NCBI GenBank assembly: GCA_017979445.1
Contig: CM030718.1
Span: forward strand, 16,842,760 to 16,906,759
DNA: 64,000 nt
From: Akebia trifoliata
Taxonomy: Eukaryota; Streptophyta; Magnoliopsida; Ranunculales; Lardizabalaceae
Reading direction: 5' to 3'
The notes under the pieces are model-generated. The model ran no database searches. It saw nothing but the letters and a program-made list of their open reading frames with translations, and had not been told where the DNA came from. Positions within the stretch are counted from its first letter, which is position 1, and every line of letters starts with the position of its first letter. This document shows, in pieces, positions 34,702-47,488 of this stretch. Position numbers and translations under genes: made by a program.

Positions 34702-35424
34702 TGGAGATCGAATTGTTATTTCCAAATCTTCTCAAGAACCATTGCAAGGAATTGGCGGTCTGATAACTAGGACAAGGACAAAGAGGATGGAAGAGGCATT
34801 GCAAGGCTTGATTGTAGAAGTCCAATACAAAGAGGCCATTCTAGAAGATTCTAAGGCTAACTTCAGAGATATCAAAGTTTCATCAAGGATGGTCAACTAT
34901 CTTTTTATGCAAGAGATCAACTTGGAAGATCAATTTGAATGCAAAGGTTGATTGGGAATTTTTATGTTCTAATTGTCCTTAGTTTTGAATTCTTTATTTC
35001 TTAAGGACTAATTAGACTTTCTTTACTTTTTCCAAGGACTAATTAGAATTAATCTTGATCTAATTTGTCTATAAAATGGCACCTCATTTTGTAATTGAAA
35101 CACAATTGATAATTTACATCTTATGAGATTTTGAAGTTTATTCAAAGAAACTTGAGTATTGTTTCATGTTTTCTTTATGGGTTCTTTATGAGTTTTCATT
35201 CGAATTCTTGAAGAAAAGACATGACTCTTCAACTTATCAAGGAAGTGATCAATCCTTGTGGTGTCATTAGATTGAGGTTTCAAAGACTTAGTTTCCTTGG
35301 GATTTTAGTCCGATCAACATTTTAATTTGTTTTAAAACAATCTAGAACGTTCGAAGCCTTCGAATAAAAGAGTTCCTAGAAGAGATCATTAAGAGAAGGT
35401 CTTAATCCAAGAAGGTTCACATCA
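34702..35424 (+). repeat. 5' LTR of E5
   Basis: It starts TGGAGATCG, ends CACATCA, and matches 41789-42504. The U3 part also encodes the C-terminal tail of the polyprotein when placed at the 3' end. Confidence 0.94.
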
Positions 35425-35426
35425 TT

Positions 35427-35438
35427 TGGTATCAGAGC
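35427..35438 (+). other. Primer binding site of E5 (initiator tRNA-Met)
   Basis: TGGTATCAGAGC follows the LTR by two bases, the classic plant initiator-Met PBS. Confidence 0.93.
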
Positions 35439-37402
35439 TCCAAGATTGCTGGAAAATACATCAAGAATGAAGTAATTCTTCGAAGATTTTGATTTAGGTG
35501 ACATTCGAATTGAAGAACAACGGGGGTATATCTTGCTTCCCAACAAAATTCATATCAATTCAAAGCCAACGATGGCTAGAAACTAGGTTTTTATTATTTC
35601 AAAACATTATTGATACGTTCTTGTTGGAAACCATGAACATTCATTGAATTTCGTAGTTGTTCTTACATAGTTCTTTGTGAATTCTACATTTTCTTTGCGG
35701 TATTTTCTTTGTGAATTCTGAAATTTTTCTTGCTAAAATTACAAATTGTGGTCGATCATCAACAATCAATCTAAGATATACGAGCTACATGATCATCTTT
35801 GTTTTTAAAAGATTCATATTTTAATTTCGTGTACAAGAACAAACCAAAGTTGTTGTCCACAACTTGATTTGTTGCTGAAACACAGCCCCAACAGCCATGT
35901 TTTGCTGTGTTGTTCATTGAAAAAAAAATTCTGGAATTCAGCCACCACGTGTTATTGGTTATTCTATTTTGCTGAATTGGAAATCAATGTTCGATCTTCA
36001 ACATTCTTTCTAATTCCTTATATGTACATCTGCAAATTGAGCTTCTTGAAATTTCAGCCATAACAGAATACTCAATTGTGATTCTTGATTTCAGAAATTT
36101 TCGTTTGGAGAATTGTCTTGGACATAGAGTTGTCTTTAATGGTCTGACATTGTATTGCGATTTGTATGAATTTGTTAATCTTCATCGTAGTACCTTCAAA
36201 CGTTGTTGTCAATTGCTGATCATCGTTCTATTGCTGGAATTCTTTCCGAGTTCATATTTTTCATCCAAATTGCTGTAATGTTTCTGAATTTTTTCACCTT
36301 GATTTAAGTTTGTCTGCCAAACATTATAACTTAACATATACGAATTTTATGAATTCTTTTGGCTAAAAATAGATCTGAACTGATAGATCTTCAGATTTTA
36401 ATTTCTGCATTTTCTGCATTTTTTGAATTTATGTCTCTTAATGTTTTTTGGGCTGTATTCTTTTGGCTGAAAACAGACCTGATTGGTCGACTTTCTTGAC
36501 TGTCTTTAAGGAACAAAACCATATGTGGGTTTGTCATCTTCGAATTCAACCAACAAGTTTTAGTTTGTTTTGTTTTCTTTTTCTGTTTGCTGAACTACAT
36601 TGGATTTCTTGCTGAAACTGCAGCAATTGTATCAACGTAATTGCGCCACTAATCCTTCCAACTTGAATCTGTGATACAATCGTTAAAAAGAAGTAGTTAA
36701 TAACTAATTCTTAAAATAAAAAAAATAAATAAAAATTAATAAATAAATAAAAAACTACATTATTTCTTGCTGAAAATGTTGCACTTCTTGTTCACTGATT
36801 CATGTAACGTGTTTTGCTGGAATTTTTTTTATATTTTTTTTATATATCTTATTCTTACTGAAATTAACACCCATAACAAATTTTCTTGTTTTCTTTTAAG
36901 AGTGGAATCGTGGGCTTGTGTTGCGTACCGTAGTTTCTGTTAAATGTTGAATTTTTGGGTTTGTTGAATTCTTGCTTCTATTAAGAACCATACACAACAG
37001 AATTTTCTTTTGTTGTATGAACATCGAATGCTGAATTTTTGCGGTTATTGAACTCTAGCTTCTAATTAAGTACCTTAAAGGAGGCTGATTTATTGTTTCT
37101 TTTTGCTGGGCTTGGTTTAAAAAAAAAAGGATTTGTTAGTTGCTGTTTGTAGTTACAGAAAATCGATAAATTGGAGTTGTTAACTTCAAACGGCCATAAC
37201 TTTTGATCCGGATATCGGAACGACTATTAGTGCATATTAAATCGAAGCTCTTTTCGAGATCTACTAGTTGAACTAGGCATAGCCTTGTTCCACATCGTTT
37301 CGACCTTCAATTCCATCATTTTCATCACTTTTCGGGACTTACAAGATTGTTGCATTTTGTTTTTTTTTGTTTTCGTTTATTTTAATTTACAGGGTTTCAA
37401 CC
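35439..37402 (+). other. E5 5' leader
   Basis: It is about 2 kb, A/T-rich, with no convincing gene. A polypyrimidine stretch ending TTTACAG at about 37392 precedes ATG 37403, so an intron in the leader is possible. ACTATTAGTGCATAT at 37223-37237 is identical to E1 1745-1759. Confidence 0.65.
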
Positions 37403-38475
37403 ATGAGTAACGAAGGAGGAGAACCACATGAGACCGACTTAAAATTATTCATCAAGGCCGTTCATGATCAATTTAAATTGTTGAATTCAAGGTTGGACAA
37501 TATAGAATCCTCTAATGAATCTAAACCATATCGAAGACATGAGTTTGACGGAGAAGAAGATATTCATTCCAAAGCGGAGAGAGTACATTATCGACGGGAT
37601 AAGAAAGTAGATTTCAAAGAAGATAACAATTTGGACAGCATAAAGATGACGATTCCAACCTTTCACGGAAAGAATGATCCTGAATTATATTTGGAGTGGG
37701 AAAGAAAAGTTGAGCACGTTTTTTATTGTCATAATTATTCTGAGGATAAAAAATAAAGCTAGCCGCCATGGAATTTACAAACTATGCTAGTATATGGTGG
37801 GATCAATTGGTGATCAATAGGCATAGAAATAATGAGAGACCTATTCGATCATGGGATGAGATGAAGTCAGTGATGCGTAAAAGATTTATTCCTAGCCATT
37901 ACTATCGAGATTTGTATATCAAATTGCAAGGGTTGGTTCAAGGTTCCATGAGTGTAGAGGATTATTATAAAGAAATGGAGATTGCCATGATTAGAGCAAG
38001 CATAGAGGAAGATAGAGAAGCAACCATGGCTAGATTCATTGCTGGATTGAACAAAGAGATTGCTGATGTGGTTGAGTTGCACCATTATGTGGAGATGGAA
38101 GAGTTACTGCACAAAGCCATTAAAGTGGAAAAACAAATCAAGTTTAGAAGATTCAGATCTGGATCATCTTCTAATAATCCGTGGAGACCAAATTGGAAGG
38201 ACAACAAAATTCCTTTCAAACCAAAAGAAGACGCAAAGTCGAAGCCTTCGGTTTCTATTCCTAAAGATAGACCTGAAACAAAGCCTCTTATTAAGTCACG
38301 TCAGATTAAGTGTTTTAGGTGCCAAGGGTTTGGACACATTGCTTCTGAATGCCCAAACAAAAGGGTTATGGTTGTATTGGCAAACGGAGACATTGAAAGT
38401 GCTAGTTCAAGTGACAACGAGATGCCTCCATTAGAGGATTGTTCTGATGTTGAAGTAGAAGAGCCTGTGCATGGT
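37403..38475 (+). pseudogene. gag: E5 gag, frameshifted
   Basis: Starts at ATG 37403. The first part (to 37756) has a coiled N-terminal segment and the start of the gag core (IPTFHGKNDPELYLEWERK). One base is gained or lost in the A-run near 37748-37753, and the frame resumes at 37757 with WWDQLV and [14 protein letters not shown] standard knuckle, C-x2-C-x4-H-x4-C ([14 protein letters not shown]), lies near 38310-38352. It belongs to the usual chromovirus gag group. This frame runs on without a break into the protease. Confidence 0.9.
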
Positions 38476-38940
38476 GATTTACTTGTCTCCAGGAGAGCTT
38501 TGAGTATACAGCCTAAGGATGAAGGAGATGAGGAGCAATGTGAGCATATTTTTCACACAAGATGCCACGTGAAGGATAAAGTCTGTACATTGATTATTGA
38601 TAGTGGGAGTTGTACCAATGTTGCTAGTACCTTGTTGGTAGAGAAGTTGAATTTGAAATGGCAGAAACATCCTAAACCATATAAGCTACAATGGTTGAAT
38701 GATTGTGGAGAAGTGAAGGTAAACAAGGAAATTCGGGTTCCTTTCTCAATAGGCAAGTATGTAGATGAGGTTATTTGTGATGTGGCACCAATGCATGCTG
38801 GTCATATATTGCTCGGTTGACCGTGGTAATTTGATAGGAGAGTGTCGCATGATGGGTATAAAAATCGTTATTCTTTTGTAATGAACAATCGAAAAATTGT
38901 ATTGGCCCTTCTCAAACCTTTGTAAGCTTATGAAGACCAG
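38476..38940 (+). pseudogene. pol: E5 protease region, broken
   Basis: The aspartic protease motif [10 protein letters not shown] is at about 38591-38620, with the usual second half ending GHILLG. The frame then meets TGA at 38818-38820, TAA at 38827-38829 and TAA at 38923-38925. The first two fit C-to-T changes at Arg and Gln codons. The protease would process the polyprotein. Confidence 0.87.
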
Positions 38941-40508
38941 GTTAGGATAGCAAGTGAGTGCAAAAAGAGAGATGAAAAAAAGTGTGAGCAAAAAGGAGAG
39001 CAAAGTGAGCAACATGGAGATAAGAATAAAGTATTGAATGTACTTGCTGACAAACATGATGTTAAAAGTGTAATGATAGTAAGACCACAAGTTCTAGTTC
39101 TTATGTACAAAGATGTTTATTTTTCCACTACCGATCTTAACTTATCTTTGCCTAGTGTTGTTGTGTCTTTATTGCAGGATTTTGATGATTTTTTTCCCGA
39201 GGAGATTCCACATGATTTACCTCCTTTAAGAGGAATTGAGCACCAAATAGACTTCATACCTGGTTCTGTTATACCAAATAGACCTGCTTATAGAGCTAAT
39301 CCCGAGGAAACAAAGGAGATACAGAGGCAAGTGGATGAACTATTGCAGAAGGGATTTGTGAGGGAAAGTCTCAGCCCATGTTCGGTTCCTGTTCTCTTAG
39401 TACCAAAGAAAGATGGAACATGGCGCATGTGTGTGGATTGTCGAGCTATTAATAAGATAAAGGTAAAATATAGGCATCTTATCCCTAGGCTAGATGATAT
39501 GTTTGATGAATTGCATGGCTCTCATTTGTTTTCTAAAATTGATCTAAAGAATGGGTATTATCAGATTCGCATGAAAGAGGGAGATGAATGGAAAACTGCA
39601 TTAAAAACTAGATATGGGTTGTATGAATGGTTAGTAATGCCCTTCGGTTTAACTAACGCACCTAGTACATTCATGAGATTAATGAACCATGTCTTGCATG
39701 CTTTCATGGGAAAATTTGTAGTAGTTTATTTTGATGATATTTTAGTCTATAGCAAAAATGTTGATGACCATGTGAAGCATTTGCATGCTGTATTTAGTGT
39801 GTTAAGAGAGCACCAATTATATGTTAATCTTAAGAAATGCACATTTTGTATGGAATCTGTTGTGTTTCTTGAATTTGTTGTTAGTTCACAGGGAATTAGT
39901 ATTGATGAGGAAAAGGTAAGGGCAATAAAGGATTGGCCTACACCTAAGAATGCGAACGAGGTAAGAAGTTTCCATGGTTTAGCAAGTTTTTATTGAAGGT
40001 TTGTTAAGGATTTTAGTTCTATTGCTGCACATTTGAATGAACTTGTTAAAAGGAATGTTGTTTTTAATTGGGTTAATGTGCATGATCAGGCTTTCCAAAC
40101 TTTGAAAGATAAGTTAACTAATGCACCTTTGTTGTGTTGGCCTAACTTTGATAAAGCTTTTGAAATAGAGTGTGATGCATCCGGGATTGGAGTAGGAGCT
40201 GTTTTGATGCAGGATTCTAAGCCAATAGCTTATTTTAGTGAAAAGCTAAGTGGGGCAACATTGAATTATCCTACTTATGACAAAGAGCTTTATGCACTAG
40301 TGAGAACTCTTCGAACATGGCAACATTATTTATGGTCAAGGGAATTTATCATTCATTCTGATCATGAGAGCTTGAAATTCCTAAAGACCCAAGGTAAGCT
40401 TAATAAAAGACATGCTAAATGGTTGGAGTTTATAGAAACATTTCCTTATGTAATTAAATATAAACTTGGGAAGGAAAATGTTGTGGCCGATGCATTATCA
40501 AGAAGGTA
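38941..40508 (+). pseudogene. pol: E5 reverse transcriptase and RNase H, one stop
   Basis: A Lys/Glu-rich linker is followed by RT with VPKKDGTWRMCVDCRAINK, the palm motif KIDLKNGYYQI, MPFGLTNAP and the catalytic VYFDDILVYS (about 39725). TGA at 39994-39996 replaces an expected Arg codon in the connection before RNase H. RNase H has its acidic residues in [22 protein letters not shown] and VADALSRR. Domain order and motifs are typical of chromoviruses. Confidence 0.93.
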
Positions 40509-41788
40509 CGTACTACTTACTTCATTGCAAACTAAACTACTTGGTTTTGAATTAATTAAAGATTTGTATGCCAATGATTCTGATTTCAGCCAAGTATGGA
40601 ATACATGTGCTAAGTGTGCTTCTGGTGACTTTTATAGGCATGAAGGATTTCTTTTCAAGAAAGATAAATTGTGCGTGCCTAATTGTTCTGTTCGTGAATT
40701 ACTTGTAAGGGAAAGTCATGGGGGAGGTTTAATGGGTCACTTTGGTGTCCTAAAAACTTTAGATATCTTACGTGAGCATTTTTATTGGCCCCATATAAAG
40801 CATGATGTTCAATCTGTTTGTAACAAGTGCATTACATGTAGGCAAGTAAAGTCTAAAATTCGACCGCATGGCTTGTATACCCCTTTGCCTGTACCTAATC
40901 AGCCTTGGACAAATATTTCCATGAATTTTGTTTTAGGATTGCCAAGGACTCAAAATGGTAAAGATAGTATATTTGTTGTTGTTGATAGGTTTAGTAAGAT
41001 GGCCCATTTTATTGCATGTACTAAACCAATGACGCAACACATATTGCTGATTTATTTTTCAAGGAGGTAGTTCGATTGCATGGGTTACCTAAATCAATTG
41101 TTAGTGACAAAGATGTTAAGTTCCTTAGTTATTTTGGCCGTACTTTATGGAGTAAATTAGGAACTAAACTTTTATTCTTTCTATTGTTGCATCCCAAACG
41201 GATGGCCAAACTGAAGTAGTAATAAGGGACCACTCCTACTACTTGTACGTGCTATCATTCAAAAAATTTTAAAACAATGGGAGAAGTGTTTACCACATAT
41301 TGAGTTCGCATATAATAGGACTATTCATTCAACTACTTCATTTTCTCCATTTGAGATTGTTTATGATTTTAATCCTTTAACGCCTGTGGATATTTTACCT
41401 TTGCCTACTAATGAATATGATAATCTTGATGGTAAAAAAAAGAAAGATTTTGTGAAAGATTTACATGCCAAAGTTCGAGCTAACATTGACAGGAAGAATG
41501 AACAATATGCTAAGCAAGCCAATAAGGGTCGCTTGAAAGTTATTTTCCACCCTGGAGATTGGGTTTGGGTGCACTTGCTTAAGGAACAGTTTCCTACCCA
41601 AAGAAAATCAAAATTGCAGCCTCGAGGAGATGGTCCATTTCAAGTTTTGGAACGGATCAATGATAACGCCTACAAACTTGATTTGCCAAGTGATTATGGT
41701 AATGTTAGTGCAACTTTTAATGTTGCTGATTTATCCTTGTTAATGTAGGTGATTCGAGGACGAATCTTTTCGAAGAGGGGGAGAATAA
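40509..41788 (+). pseudogene. pol: E5 integrase, mutated active site and frameshifts
   Basis: The HHCC zinc domain is visible ([20 protein letters not shown], then CNKCITCRQ). The first catalytic Asp is replaced by Asn (AAT at 40924-40926), the second is seen in [10 protein letters not shown], and the third region (about 41195-41215) is disrupted. Shifts lie near 41035 and in 41160-41230. The C-terminal part (41386-41748) has GPFQVLERINDNAYKL and FNVADLS. A further one-base shift near 41735 leads to the tail DSRTNLFEEGENN, which runs through the PPT and into the 3' LTR, as in several chromoviruses including the CRM group. No canonical chromodomain was found. Clade assignment is uncertain. Confidence 0.87.
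41772..41788 (+). other. Polypurine tract of E5
   Basis: GAAGAGGGGGAGAATAA directly precedes the 3' LTR, and it overlaps the coding tail. Confidence 0.8.
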
Positions 41789-42504
41789 TGGAGATCGAGT
41801 TGCTGTTCCAAATCTTCTCAAGAACCATTGCAAGGAATGGCGGTCCGATGACTAGGACAAGGACAAAGAGGATGGAAGAGGCATTGCAAGGCTTGATTGT
41901 AGAAGTCCAATACAAAGAGGCCATTCAAGAGATTCTAAGGCTAACTTTGGATATATCAAAGTTTCATCAAAGATGGTCAACTATCTTTTTATGCAAGAGA
42001 TCAATTTGGAAATCAATTTGAATGCAAAGGTTGATTGGGAATTTTTAGTTCTAATTGTCCTTAGTTTTGAATTCTTTATTTCCTAAGACTAATTAGACTT
42101 TCTTTACTTTTTCCAAGGACTAATTAGAATTAATCTTGATCTAATTTGTCTATAAAGGCACCTCAATTTTTGTAATTGAGACACAATTGATAATTTACAT
42201 CTCTATGAGATTTTGAAGTTTATTCAAAGAAACTTGAGTATTGTTTCTGTTTTCTTTATGGGTTCTTTATGAGTTTTCATTCGAGTTCTAGAAGAAAAGA
42301 CATGACTATTCAACTTATCAAGGAAGTGATCAACCTTGTGGTGTCATTAGATTGAGGTTTCAAGGACTTAGTTTCCTTGGGGTTTTAGTCCGATCAACAT
42401 TTTAATTTGTTTTAAAACAATCTATAACGTTCGAAGCCTTCGAATAAAAGAGTTCCTAGAAGAGATCATCAAGAGAAGGTCTTAATCCAAGAAGGTTCAC
42501 ATCA
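41789..42504 (+). repeat. 3' LTR of E5
   Basis: The copy is 716 bases. It carries, in frame with the integrase C-terminal part, a stretch NGGPMTRTRTKRMEEALQGL (about 41845-41904) that resembles the pol tail conserved in plant chromoviruses. Confidence 0.93.
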
Positions 42505-43832
42505 ATTTATTTATGGGTTTTGGGGTGTTTTTAAAGGGCTTCTAGGTGTTTTTCAAGCTAAAATCGAAGTATGGGTGTTAGGTAAGGAGTTGAGACTTCA
42601 AAATTAGGATTTTGGGAAGGTTGGGGAGGCTTCTTGAGCTACTTTTTTCTAGGATTTATGATTTGATACGAAAATATGGTGTGAGGACCTCTATTTATAA
42701 AAAAATTTAGGGGTTGATTTAGATAGAGTTAGTATTTAATTAGAGTTCTTTTAATTAGAGTTGTGTTTTAGTTAGAATTATTTTAGGTAGAGTTGTGTTT
42801 TAATTAGAATTGTTTTAGGTGGAGTTGTGTTTTAGTTAGAACTCTATTAGATAGAGTTATTATTTAATTAGAACTCTATTATAATTTTGACTTTTGGTCT
42901 TATTTGATTAACTTTTAATGTTTTGACTTTAGTCTTAATTGATTGATTTTTAATATCTTGACTTTAGTCTTGCTTAATTGACTTTAATTTTGACTTTAGT
43001 CTCACTTGATTGACTTTAATACCTTGACTTTAGTCTTGCTTGATTGACTTTAATTTTTGGAGAACCCCCCCTCTATTATATCTGTAATTCTTTGGACCCC
43101 CAAATGGAGGGGTCCTTAAAGAAATATCTCACGAACCTTCAACAATTTTGCCTGAGAGCCCAATTGATCGATTTCTTTAGTTCAAAATTTTAAATTAATT
43201 TCATTAATGTTTCACTTTAATTATTTAATATTTTATTATTAATTTCGAATTTTTAATTATAAAAATTGTAAAATTACCCGTTTATCCCCCGGAGAGGACT
43301 TTTCACGTTTTAAGTCGATTTTTAATGTTTTAGGATGTTTTAGAATTGATTTTTCGTAAGGAATTCAATGGAAACATTAGTTTGTGTCATTTATGAAATT
43401 TTTTGTGTGAAATAGTCATGAACTTTATGAGGGGCATTTTCGTAATTTGTTAAATTCTGTGAAAATTGGCAAAATGATTTATTTGGTTTCGATTTGTTAT
43501 TTATGTGTTTTAATGAGTTTACTAATCATAACGTAGGCTCTAGGGCGTTTTGTTTGATGTTAGGGGTATTTTGGTATTTGGTCATTTTTAGTGATTTTTA
43601 TCGTGAAGCTTCTTTTTAGTCTGCAAGATGATGATTTCTATGTTTCTGGACTCGTATTTTCCTAGCGTAGCGTGATTTCTAAGGTTTTGTCAGTTCGAGA
43701 TACCTCATCCGGATTTCTGAAACACATCAGGTAACTAAATAAAGCAATGAAATACACATCCATCATTGGGAATCATTGCAATCGGGTTGACGAGTTGATT
43801 AATCAGGCGGATGCAAAAATGGGGTGTCTACA
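42505..43832 (-). repeat. 5' LTR of E2, U3-side part
   Basis: It continues the E2 LTR beyond E5 and ends (minus-strand start) TGTAGACACCCC at 43832. It has the GACTAAAGTCAA-type minisatellite at 42890-43060. Confidence 0.9.
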
Positions 43833-43950
43833 GCCAGCACCGATGTCGGCAACAATTTAAACCATGAACATCCCCCCCTTCATCTTTACTCAATGTCCAC
43901 CTCTATAACATGTTGAGATAACACATGAGGGAGAGACAAACTAGGTTAGG
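43833..43950. other. Short flank between E2 and E7 gag
   Basis: It is perhaps the Pro/His-rich part of the E7 gag N-terminus. No feature can be supported. Confidence 0.3.
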
Positions 43951-44830
43951 ATGCCCCAGAGGAACTACGTAAAGGATAAGTTGTCAAGTCTTATGGATGT
44001 GATTATGGAAGAGTTGAACCGATTGAAAAGGGAAAATTCTCAAGACATTTTTGGATTTGATGATTTATGCTTTTATTCGAACTTCGTACCACCAACAGAC
44101 TTTAAGTATCCAGAGTTCAAGAAATACAATGGCATCATATGCCCTCTCACCTATCTTAAATTGTATTATGGTGTCATGTGCCAATTTGAAAGAAGTGACA
44201 AGCTCTTAGTGCAGATGTTCCAAAGGAGCTTGACTGGGGCATCGTATAGATGGTTCACTCAGTTGCACCATAACAAAAATCAACGCTAGAGAGATTTATA
44301 CACAATCGTCATGGGTAACTACAGATTCAATATAGATGTGGCGTTAGATAGGCATGGTGTATGCAATATGACAAGGAAGCCTAGAGAGACCATCAAAGAG
44401 TATGCTTAGTGGTGGGGGAGTCAGTTTCTCAAGTGAAGCCTCCCATAACAGAGATTGTGATAAGCACAACGTTCATTTTGACACTAAGGCAATACTATTG
44501 CACTCATTTCATAGGGCACACTATGTCAAGTTTCTCCTATTTGATTCAAATTACTGATAAGATAGAGGATGGTTTGAAGTCGGGGATGATTATAGATTGG
44601 ATGGTTCCATAACAATGTGCTCCATCCAACAGTTCTATACATAAGAAATTGGTAACTACGGTAAAGAAGGATGAAGGACGATTACTTATGTACAACCAAC
44701 CTAAGTACATGTACATTTCCCAACCATGGCACAAAAAACACCAATGATTTTTCAAGCACTCAACCCTTACCAAGCACAACAACCCTTAGCAAAACCATAC
44801 AATAACCAGCAATAGTTTTTGTTTCAAGCA
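43951..44830 (+). pseudogene. gag: E7 gag fragment (Tat type)
   Basis: The open part 43951-44289 has the gag core: FKYPEFKKYNGIICPLTYLK, MFQRSLTGASYRWF. Stops follow at 44287 and within 44400-44600, where pieces such as KPRETIKEYA and KIEDGLKSGMI remain visible. It ends in a Pro/Gln-rich stretch near 44760-44815. It is a remnant of a different Tat-type element from E2 and E6. E6's LTR appears to be inserted at its right end. Confidence 0.75.
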
Positions 44831-44853
44831 ATCGTAGTAGTAGCAATACCATT

Positions 44854-45450
44854 TGTAAAGGGAAATAATTACGCAACGATCTTAACCCTACACGTGTCCA
44901 AGTCAGCTAACTGGTACCTGACACAAATCAGCTTATGAGGCAAGATCAGCCTATGAGGCATTGTCTAGCAAGCAGGGCAAGTCAGAAAAGGGATTCCCTA
45001 GTCTGGCTAGCAAGGTAGTGTAGTGATAAGCAAAGCCAGACCTACCAAGTAGGGTAGGCTAGGCTTCAAGAAAATCGCAATACTGTTGTGTGCACGTAAA
45101 TCCCAGAAATCTTAGAGGGGATCTCTCTAGATAAGTTCGATTGATCCAGATTATCTCGATTAGATAAATCACCCCACAAAACCAGTAGAAATCCCATGAT
45201 TACAGCCTATAGAGGGGAAAACCCTAGGGTAAGGTAGGGAGGTTAAATAGCATAATAAGCATATTGAGGGGAGACGGGAGAGATCGAGAGCTAGCCAGTA
45301 CTAATTACTATTCCTCTACTTCTCTAACTTGAGTGTCGGAGCGTCTATGACAGGTACCAGGCCTTCGCGAGGAGGGAGGCGTTAGGAGTGACTTTGGATC
45401 AGTGTGGGTTGGGACCATCAAAGTCGTCCACCAGATTCTGATCGCACACA
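44854..45450 (+). repeat. Candidate 5' LTR of E6
   Basis: It starts TGTAAAGGG and ends GCACACA two bases before a PBS-like site. The start was chosen by the TG rule and by where the E7 gag text stops. The 3' LTR is outside the window, so the limits are not verified. Confidence 0.5.
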
Positions 45451-45452
45451 AC

Positions 45453-45470
45453 TGGTGTCGTCCATGGGAC
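45453..45470 (+). other. Primer binding site of E6
   Basis: TGGTGTCGTCCATGGGAC resembles the TGGCGCCGTCxGTGGGA-type PBS common in plant Tat elements. I cannot name the tRNA with confidence. Confidence 0.55.
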
Positions 45471-45507
45471 TACCAGTAGTAAATTGATTTCAGTTGAAAC
45501 AATAATG

Positions 45508-45739
45508 AGATCTATAAGAACAAATGAAGTCAATGCTTTCCCACTAATGGTTCTAGCAGCAAATATATAGGTTCTGACAATGTTGGAGGCTATGAGAAAG
45601 ATACAGGAGGAGATGCAGAAGAAGATGGACGATTTGGTAGAATAAAACCAGAACTTGAGTCAGCGTCTCGACGACTGGCAATAAGCATAACAAGATAGCA
45701 TGCCCAAGGATCCTCAGGTGGCAAGTAAAGATGGCCATG
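45508..45739 (+). pseudogene. gag: E6 gag, piece 1
   Basis: From ATG 45508 a frame with scattered stops reads a coiled N-terminal segment (MLEAMRKIQEEMQKKMDDLVE) and ends at the E4 insertion. The last five bases CCATG are duplicated at 56784. Confidence 0.6.
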
Positions 45740-47488
45740 TGAAAGCGCCCTCGATCCGCATGGTGCACGGATCCGTTTTTGACCTTTGAGGTTTAGGAGT
45801 CACCACCTAATTATTACGGTCTAGGAACCGAACATCGATTCTAAACGGATAAAAACAACTAATCTACTTAAAAAATAACTGAGTTCGGGGATCAAATTAC
45901 GCGGTTGGAAGGTGTTAGGCACTAACCCCGCCCTGCAAACGCTAGTCTCTACTAATTCCCAAATAAACTACATTGCTAAAAGACCTAAGTAATAATAAAA
46001 AAAATAAGAAATTTGTATACCTTTCTGAAAACAACAGTCTTGTTCCCTCAGATTTGATAGAGTAACTCCTTATACAGTACTTTTCGCTTCGTTCTGTCTC
46101 CGAATCTAATTTTTGATCTCCGAGGCAAAGTATCTCTTTCATAGATCTAGATTCTTCGGACTTGTTTATGGATTTCTGGGTGTTTTTGAAAGGCTTTTAG
46201 GTATTTTTCAAGCTAAAATTGAGGTATGGGTGTTAGGTAAGGAGTTAGGACTTCAAAATTAGGGTTTATGGGAGGCTAAAGAAGCGTTTTGACCTATTTC
46301 TCTTAGGATTTATTATTTGATACGAAAATGGGTTGTAGGGACCCTTATTTATAGATTTTTTAAATGCCTTTTATATAGAGTTAATATTTAATTATAATTC
46401 TTTTAAAAATAGTTATTGTTTAATTATAATTCTTTTAGAGAGAGTTATTATTTAGTTAGAATTCTATTAAATAGAGTTATTATTAGTTAGGATTGTTTTA
46501 AATAAAATTATTATTTAATTAGAACTCTATTAGGGTTTTGACTTTTAGTCTCATTTGATTGACTTTAAGATTTTGACTTTAGTCTTATTTAATTGACTTT
46601 AATATCTTGACTTTATTCTTATTTGATTGACTTTAACATCTTGACTTTAGTCTTACTTGATTGACTTTAATATTGACTTTAGTCTTACTTGATTGACTTT
46701 AATTTTTTTTTGGAGAACTCCCCTTTATTATATCTTTAATACTTTGAGCCCCTAGATGGAGGGGTCCTTTCATAAATATCCGAGCAACTATCAATAATTT
46801 TGCCTGAGAACCTAATTGATCGATTTTTTTTTATTTAAAATTTTAAATTAATTTTATTAATGTTTCACTTTACATTATTTTATATTTTATTTATTAATTT
46901 CAAATTTTAAAAAAAATTTAATTGGAAAATTACTGATTTGCCCCTAAAGAGAATTTTTAAGTTTCAAGTCGATTTTTTATTTTCCAAGATGTTTTAAAAT
47001 CAACTTTTCGTAAGGAATTCAATGGAAATATTAGTTTGTGTCATTTATTAAATTTTTTTGAATGAAATGGTCGTGAACTTTATGATGGGCATTTTCATAA
47101 TTTTGTCAAATTTTATGAAAATTGACGAAATGATTTATTTGATTTTGATTTGTTATTTTATATGTTTAAAAAGATTTTCCTAAGTGTAATGTAGGCTCTA
47201 GGGATGTTTTGAGGTAAGGGGTATTTTGGTAATTTGATCATTTTTTAGTGATTTTTATCGTAAAATTTGTTTTTGTCGGCAAAATGATGATTTATACGTT
47301 TTTGGGGTTATATTTTCCTAGCGTAGCGTGGTTTCTACAGTTTTGTTTGTTTGAGATACCTCATCTGAATTTCTAAAACATATCTGGTAACAAAATAAAG
47401 TATTGGAATAAACATCCATCATTGGGAACCATTGCAATCGGGTTGACGAGTTGATTAATCAGGCGAATGCAAAAATGGGGTGTCTACA
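45740..47488 (-). repeat. 3' LTR of E4
   Basis: It is 1749 bases, TGTAGACACCCC to GCGCTTTCA on the minus strand. It has the U5 motif (45907-45923, one change), a PBS-like site (45796-45805, one change) and the minisatellite near 46530-46700. Confidence 0.94.

Larger units (their letters stand above)
34699..42504 (+). mobile_element. E5: chromovirus-like Ty3/gypsy element inserted in the E2 LTR
   Basis: LTRs are 34702-35424 and 41789-42504, the PBS is initiator-Met type, and the order is gag, protease, RT, RNase H, integrase. The E2 LTR resumes on both sides. The flanks ATTTG (34694-34698) and ATTTA (42505-42509) could be a 5-base target duplication with one change if the LTR starts TAATGG. 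With a TG start they do not match. LTR copies differ by perhaps 5 percent by eye. Coding frames hold several stops and shifts, so it is dead, though largely complete. Confidence 0.93.
26420..43832 (-). mobile_element. E2: gag-only Tat-like LTR retrotransposon, split by E5
   Basis: Read on the minus strand: 5' LTR (43832 down to 34275, interrupted by E5), PBS, leader with palindromes and 190 bp repeats, gag with a single stop, RT stub, hairpin array, PPT, and a 3' LTR that stops at about 26420. RT, RNase H and integrase are missing. Without E5 the element is about 9.6 kb. The 3' LTR has lost about 1.3 kb, and the left target duplication with it. Confidence 0.9.

Noticed and set aside
34694..42509. 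Perfect target duplication for E5
   Set aside because: With a TG start the flanks TGTAA and ATTTA do not match. ATTTG/ATTTA needs a different LTR start and one change.
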